Source of the DNA: Cytophagales bacterium
GTDB lineage: Bacteria; Bacteroidota; Bacteroidia; Cytophagales; Microscillaceae
NCBI GenBank assembly: GCA_013297825.1
Contig: JAAFIN010000019.1
Coordinates: forward strand, 1-34,745
Direction of reading: 5' to 3'
DNA: 34,745 nt
Below, piece after piece: positions 34,193 to 34,745 of this stretch (within the stretch, counting starts at the first letter, position 1; every line of letters starts with the position of its first letter). The position numbers and the translations under genes are program-made. The notes under the pieces were generated by a model that saw only the letters and a list, made by a program, of their open reading frames with translations, did no database searches and was not told the origin of the DNA.

Positions 34193-34225
34193 AACTTTTG
34201 GAGGGTTTGAAACCCTCCAAAAGTT
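34193..34225. terminator. Strong 16-base-arm hairpin between convergent genes
   Basis: Arms 34193-34208 and 34210-34225 are perfect (core TTTTGGAGGGTTT), with a one-base loop or equivalently a TGA loop. Outer GTGATTT (34164-34170) and AAATCAC (34227-34233) extend it. It lies between convergent genes, so termination is likely even though no long T-run follows. Confidence 0.6.
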
Positions 34226-34268
34226 CAAATCACAGAAAACCAATTTAGGAATGGTATATTTTTAAAAA

Positions 34269-34745
34269 TTATTCCAAAAAATGCCAATTTATTTTAGATG
34301 AACCTTCAATATTTCTAAGTTTATCAAAAAGTCCAGCAATTTCTTGAGTTTTATCAAGTATAAATTGTTTATCACACTGATTTTTATTGATATAAAAATC
34401 CAATGCTGATAATTTTTCACCAATTATTTTTTCTAATTCATTTGGATTTTCTTTGTTGGTTTTCATTTCTTCAAAAAAATCAAATGTTTCAAGACGATAT
34501 TCTGTTAAAGTATAATCATAATTTGGACCACCAAAACAAGCATTTGCATCATGATTATCTTGTCCGTCATCTTCCCAAAAACAAAAGGCACAAATATCCC
34601 AATAAATTCTTTTTATAATTCCCAAATAACCACAAGCAGGGCAAGAATTTGATAATTTTATATCTCTCCTTTCACCATGTGCCAATTTAGGAAAATGAGC
34701 ATCAAAATATACCCTTCTTTTCAAAATTTCTGAGATTTTTTGTTC
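34269..34745 (-). CDS. CPCC family Cys-rich protein, partial at window edge
   Basis: The signature CPACGYLG followed by WDICAFCFWEDDGQDNHDAN matches the Cys-rich CPCC family, a small zinc-ribbon-like domain with CxxC pairs; function unknown. The domain is followed by a helical C-terminus. The frame stays open past a TTG at 34724 to the end of the window (EQKISEILKRRVYFDAHFP), so the real start lies outside and the N-terminus is missing. It stands convergent to the acyl-CoA dehydrogenase gene. Confidence 0.8.
   Translation of the reverse strand, partial: EQKISEILKRRVYFDAHFPKLAHGERRDIKLSNSCPACGYLGIIKRIYWDICAFCFWEDDGQDNHDANACFGGPNYDYTLTEYRLETFDFFEEMKTNKENPNELEKIIGEKLSALDFYINKNQCDKQFILDKTQEIAGLFDKLRNIEGSSKINWHFLE

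Overview
The window is strongly AT-rich and carries protein families and signals typical of Bacteroidota. Two clear Bacteroidota-type promoters (TTG, about 20 bases, TAnnTTTG) are visible, starts lack Shine-Dalgarno sites, and there are lipoproteins with short Cys boxes, an ECF sigma/anti-sigma pair and a TPR-linked class III cyclase. A Cytophagales-like organism is my best guess. That is inference from composition and gene content, not a taxonomic assignment. No rRNA, tRNA, CRISPR array, phage or intact transposase was seen.

Layout. 1-1540: a SUKH (SMI1/KNR4-like) gene translationally coupled to a frameshifted gene, ending in a perfect palindromic terminator. 1585-3426 (-): glmS. 3427-4235: repeats only. 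4236-8069 (+): a large leucine-rich repeat protein and a secreted TPR protein. 8070-8582: a branched palindrome, a hairpin and the repeat-built leader of a hotdog thioesterase (8583-8996). 9234-10025 (+): a putative lipoprotein. 10196-11849 (-): anti-sigma-like membrane protein and ECF sigma factor. 12157-14809 (-): folD and guaA, both serving one-carbon and purine metabolism. 15001-17223 (-): ComEC-type DNA-uptake channel. 17306-19564 (-): a single-chain nuclease-methyltransferase-specificity protein. 19741-26101 (-): a phosphoglycerate-dehydrogenase-like enzyme, a secreted protein of unknown function, a NYN nuclease/cold-shock fusion, two lipoproteins and a secreted EEP-family hydrolase. 26450-28504 (+): TPR/coiled-coil/transmembrane adenylate cyclase. 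28738-31076 (+): a small secreted protein and L-serine ammonia-lyase, separated by an inverted-repeat-bounded segment with a 51-codon ORF. 31179-34125 (+): a DUF5685-like protein with a very Cys-rich tail, two small helical proteins and an ACAD10/11-type acyl-CoA dehydrogenase. 34269-end (-): a CPCC zinc-ribbon-like protein that runs off the window.

Most genes look like ordinary chromosomal housekeeping or signalling genes arranged singly or in pairs. The two metabolic themes are purine/one-carbon metabolism (folD, guaA) and amino-sugar/serine metabolism (glmS, serA-like, sdaA).

The most distinctive feature is not a gene. Intergenic DNA is filled with heptanucleotide repeat arrays of at least three sequence families. 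The main family is heptads of the form AATNNNN linked to a 13-base core AATGAAACAGCCA. Arrays start or end within a few bases of start or stop codons at nearly every locus, and at several genes they form the stop codon, the last codons or the start codon itself. A second layer consists of palindromes that repeatedly use three-base loops.
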